NCBI GenBank assembly: GCA_008508345.1
Contig: QNGE01000148.1
Location: 122,485 to 186,484, forward strand
DNA from: Paragonimus westermani
Taxonomy: Eukaryota; Platyhelminthes; Trematoda; Plagiorchiida; Troglotrematidae
DNA: 64,000 nt
Reading direction: 5' to 3'
This document shows positions 59,624 to 64,000 of the stretch, piece after piece. The notes under the pieces were generated by a model. That model saw only the letters and a program-made list of their open reading frames with translations. It did not search any database and was not told the DNA's origin. A program made the position numbers and the translations under genes. Positions within the stretch are counted from its first letter, which is position 1, and each line of letters opens with the position of its first letter.

Positions 59624-62600
59624 TAAATGATAATCCTAAATGATCTCACGAAGACCGAAAATGTTCACACTGGAACTCATATGTCTGCATACGGAGGTTC
59701 CAAATAAACGGTGTTTGCTTTTCTAATCAGTTTCTCATGGATTTAACTGAGTGCATTTAAAAAACTCTTTCCAGTCATTTCAGGATTCAATCTCATTTTA
59801 TAATCCGCGTTTTGGGACACATTTATCGATAAAATAGCTATTGTTATTTGAATAAAACCTGAACGCAAATCATCACCTGATTGGTCAGTTCTCACCGAGC
59901 GGTGCGTGGTCTAATTGGATGACTTTAATGTAAGCAACTTCCCTGTGCAACGCTGAAATTAAATTTTACATATGGGCATTCCCGTTGGCTGCTTGAGACG
60001 GAACATTCAACACCTCTGTTAGAGTGGTCAGTGATGAATTGTCAGTGACTGTCTGTTGACAATTACCTTGTAGCATACTACCTACTGGTTTTCCCTGTTG
60101 ACAACAGTATCAAGTCCGCTTTGTGAAAGTTGGTTGTAAAGTTGCTAACAAGATAATATGCCAACAAACTCGCTGATTATTTTGAATACATTGGGCCAAA
60201 CGCTATTATATGAAAGGAAGTCTTTTAGCTGAAGGCTGTTCAACATTTGCTTTCTGTTGGTTAATATTTAACTGAGTTCAGAAGATGTGTGCAGAATCCC
60301 GTGCGGCTAGAGATTTTGGCAATTATGAGTAAGGGAAACATTGACTTCAGAACCAGGTTAGGCTAACCGGATATGGATTGGCAATCAATATCAGGACGAT
60401 TGACGCTACCTATTGGCAGGGTAGGTGAATTATCCGTAAACATCAAATTACGCACAACGCCAATGGGGAGTCGTAAATAGATCAGAAAGGTTAGCAGAGG
60501 TTGGAAGATATCAACGACCAGGCGATGAAAATTGTCATCAGCAAATACTACTGCCTTCAACAGATTCATGAGCTTTATGAAGTAGGATTCTACTTGGAAG
60601 CATACTTCTCCATCTTTGATATCCATTATTTACAGGCGATTAATATACGATTATTATAGGCGCTGACCCATATAACTCCCGTAAAATTCCTTGTTGTCCA
60701 AAATGAATCAGTGTACGTGAATAAGTATCTGGAAGAGACAGCTACAAAACACTGGTGCTGTAGGTCAGCTTTTAATGACTCAGCCTTGTGGATGGTCTCC
60801 TCGAATGAAAATAACTCAGTTTTGACCAGTGATATTAAGGTGGTATCTCATACTGAAGGTGTTAAAACAAATGGAACGACACAGTTACAGGTTCACGTAG
60901 AATGATTAGCCTGTGTAAACCGTTTTCAAACAGTACGTCTGATTTTGCATACATTGGTGCCACGAAGCTCCTCGTGAACGGACCAAGTCATGAAGGACTG
61001 GTCACATTTCGCTTCAGCAGTGTCCCATGCAAAGATCCAAATAATGGAACATATGCTAATTAAGCAAGCTTAACAGGTCATTTTATATGGGTTACAAGAT
61101 GAGCATGCAGTTAGATGTGGGAGGTTGTGGATGTAAGTCACTCAACTCATACACTGTGTTAAGAGAACCGTTTGTTTGTAATGTCAAGAACCTGTTACGT
61201 GCGATTTGCTTCACAGTGAGCCGATAATGATGTAGGACGGGAAATGCGTAAGTGTATTTGTGGAGGTGAGAAAATCAGACACTGGGGAGCCATAAGTTAT
61301 GATCAGACAGTCGAAATGGAGCTGGACGTGAGCAGCAGGTGAAGTATAATATATAAATTTGTTCTGAAACTCAAGCCTTACTTTTCTTATATGTAGTGTG
61401 GCGATGACCATAGTCGGAGAGTAGAAAGCAGTATTTCCGAAATCCGTATACAGTTTGAGAATCACCCGTATGCAATCGGAGTTATCGCTTATTGTTGACG
61501 CTTAGCTATGATTAAGATGGGTATTCACGTTAAATCTATTAGATTCATTTCTTTGGAAGTAGACACTTTAGTATAGCAAACAATCTAGATATTGAGTTGT
61601 GGCAATAGATCTATATTTCGCATGACACAATTAATATATAGACCATTATTTTGGATGTATATTTCACGTCACATTCCGGTAAATTTGGTGCCGTAATTGC
61701 GGTTTTCTAAACGAAAACTTGAAAACTGCTCAGCGTTATCGACCTAATTGACCTAATTTGGCTTGACCTAGCTTGACCTAAATAGTAACGACCAAATTAT
61801 CGTTAAACATCTGAGCTTCCGTAAAAAATTCCCTTCGTTCATAAAGAAACACTCGGGGATTTTCAGTTTTACAAGGTGATTATTGCATCATGATAAGTTA
61901 GGTCGTATTTTTCATAATCGTAAACTCACGATAGCCAAAAATTCACAAGTCCGTGGTCGATTCAAATTACAGTCTACCAGCGGTACTTATACTTGTCAAA
62001 AAATGGAGCTGAATCGCACTGTACGCAGTTACGGACCGACTGCTATAAAAATACCTTCCATCTAATTTAATCGCCTCTCACACCTTTCTTCCGTAGGGTG
62101 GCGCGATCATCTAATGTACTGTTAGTCTACACACCTGGTGTTGTCAGCTACTGCCTTCGGTGCGGTTAAGGGAAGCATTTACAAGCAATTGGTTCCACCG
62201 GTCTACAGCAAAGTGGGAGGCATTTGGTTTGGTCTAACTAAGACTCATTAGGTCCACATACACAAAAGAAATCCAAATACGTTATGCATGCATATATTGT
62301 GGTGATCCGTATAATTAATCGCCTTGCATTGAGGTCACAGCTAATGGAGTCGAACGTAGGTAAGCCAGTTGACCTCCTTATCTGGTGTGTACTATTTTGT
62401 TTTAAGGTAAATCGGTCAGCCTTTCGAGGTTGGCCTGAAAACTAACAACCAGCTAGAATGGTATCCCTTTTTTATCAGATTACTGGTTATAGCGGTTACA
62501 GAGAACACCTCGTGAAATCTTATTGAGTTTAATGGTCAGGTAAACCATAGTTGGTTAACAGTAGAAAGGTAAACTATAATAAAATTCCAGTGATCAGGAT

Positions 62601-64000
62601 TTGGTGATCTAGCAACAAACTACTTAGGATGTTGTTCTGACTCTGGCTGACAGGTCGTGGGTTTGAAATTCAAGCTTGTGATGAGTGCTTTCGCTGCTAT
62701 GCCATTTTCGCTTTGTTTCAACGATTTATTTTCCAGCAAACTCCTAGTTACTGTCCACTGCTTAGTGAAGGTGAATTTTCAAGCCACTGAATGCCAATAT
62801 CTAAGATGACTTCCTATAGTAACTTCATGATTTTGTATACAACGCATGCTATCTTAGTAAGCCACCTGGAGCCTTTCTCGGCAGTCCTTTATGCTGTTTG
62901 ATAGAAATATAACCATATCCGCTAGTTAGATTCTTATTCTAAGCGCAATTCTCTATCACGAGCTTAAAGACAAATCACTTTCTTCATACGTTGAACTTAG
63001 TGAAGACTATGTGTTGCCGGAACTCACCTATTTCGCAGATACTCGAATAGTTTTCAAGGGGCTGATTCGTACACCTAACAGTCGAACTGTCAATTAGCTT
63101 CCTTTGGTTTGCTGTTTACCAATTAAGTTAATTAACGAGAATGCAACGTTCTACCGGATTAAATAGGATGTTGGTAGAACCAGTTGGTTGATTAGACAAA
63201 CAACGACTACTATGCCAAGTGGGTTGGAAAACGGATTACAATTGAGCAGTAGCCTCTCTCGGTTTTACACGAATTCGACGTTCTGGTGGAGCATTCAACA
63301 GATGTGGAATTGGAATGGCAATTTTACTCATTTCCAAATATTTGTAACAATAAAGTAGAAACGAGACATTTTGGTGTTTGACAATTCTAACTCGATTGCT
63401 TATTGATAATCTGTTGAACACGGATTCGAAAAGTGATTTAAATCCTTTGATAGGAGAAGATATTCAGACAAACTCACTGTGCACAAACCGCAGAGCCTCA
63501 AAATTTGAGACCACGAGTCCTTGACATAACAAACGTAGGTTACGTGAAGCTCTGTTTGAAGAGAAAATCAACTGTGTATCAACGAAGAGAGAACTGGACA
63601 CAGTCTTAAAAATGAGGATTTTGTGTGTGTACAAATAAAATCTTGCGTGTTTACGGTATTCGCCTCTCAAACAAACTTTCTAACTGGCCCATAAAAAAAG
63701 GGGAGCCTGGCATTCATTTTAGGTGGAGCTCGCCTGTGGGGCGTACTTTTGCCATGCCCAGGACTTGGAGTTTGACCTACGTTTTCACAAAACAATCGTG
63801 TTATACACTGTGTCATCGACCTCCCAACATGATAGGCCGAATTATCACATCCATACAGTCAGCCATCTTCATTTGTGCGTGATGTTCAAGTTGGTTAATC
63901 ACTTCATAGGGGAGAGGAAAAGCAATGGTCTTGTTAATTTCACTGGATAACCCAGGGACCAAGACATCTCACTCAAGTTGGAGTTGAAGGATTCAGTAGA
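59624..64000. other. No gene recognised; clustered TGACCT motifs
   Basis: ORFs reach 87 codons (60363-60626 minus) with nothing recognisable. At 61741-61780 gaccta occurs four times, including two TGACCT hexamers separated by four bases. At the very end (63625-63950) overlapping plus-strand ORFs of 75-85 codons were seen but not recognised. Confidence 0.4.

Noticed and set aside
62620..62700. Stretch with gtcgtgggtttgaaattcaa resembling a tRNA T-arm
   Set aside because: No A box at the right distance and no alignment to the SINE before or after it.

Overview
The window looks like intergenic DNA from a large, repeat-rich eukaryotic (animal) genome. There is no operon-like ORF packing. The longest open frame is a retroelement fragment of about 250 codons, and every protein I could recognise belongs to a retrotransposon. 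The mixture of Penelope-like elements (PLEs) with GIY-YIG ends, Ty3/gypsy remnants and a tRNA-like SINE carrying a hammerhead ribozyme suggests an invertebrate. A parasitic flatworm is my best guess, because schistosomes are known to have SINE-like repeats (Sm-alpha) with hammerheads. That assignment is inference. No host gene, rRNA or true tRNA gene could be supported.

Layout. 259-792: two copies of a 382-bp SINE in inverted orientation, each with an intact-looking hammerhead ribozyme. 5571-6185: a broken LTR retrotransposon on the minus strand with a primer-binding site and TGTAAC/GTTACA LTR ends. 8996-9167: a small tandem duplication. 10195-10528: a relic of the 3' end of PLE family A (minus). 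11851-11984: a 5'-truncated SINE between 19-bp target-site duplications. 14181-14351 and 24804-25033: orphan terminal repeats (pLTRs) of PLE family B with a hammerhead-like fold. 15640-17960: several decayed SINE copies. 18592-19160: a gypsy integrase fossil (minus). 29665-30747: a 5'-truncated family A PLE (minus) with the RT YVDD motif, a GIY-YIG endonuclease and a 3' hammerhead. 38205-40848: a nearly complete but dead family B PLE (plus) between 11-bp direct repeats, with an inverted pLTR at its 5' end. 50470-50801: an old full-length SINE. 59243-59623: a younger full-length SINE with a good hammerhead. The rest shows no gene I can defend.

The main result is that three unrelated-looking repeat types in 64 kb (a tRNA-like SINE and two PLE families) carry hammerhead or hammerhead-like cores. 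In the SINE and in the two PLE terminal motifs, stem III is a short self-complementary stretch. In the SINE the core is essentially perfect, and the stems stay paired between copies despite substitutions. The SINE also has its tRNA-like A and B boxes about 190 nt inside the element and not at its 5' end, so it is a composite: 5' domain, tRNA-like promoter, ribozyme, 3' tail. PLE hammerheads are known from the literature. The tRNA-like SINE with an embedded hammerhead is the feature most worth following up.
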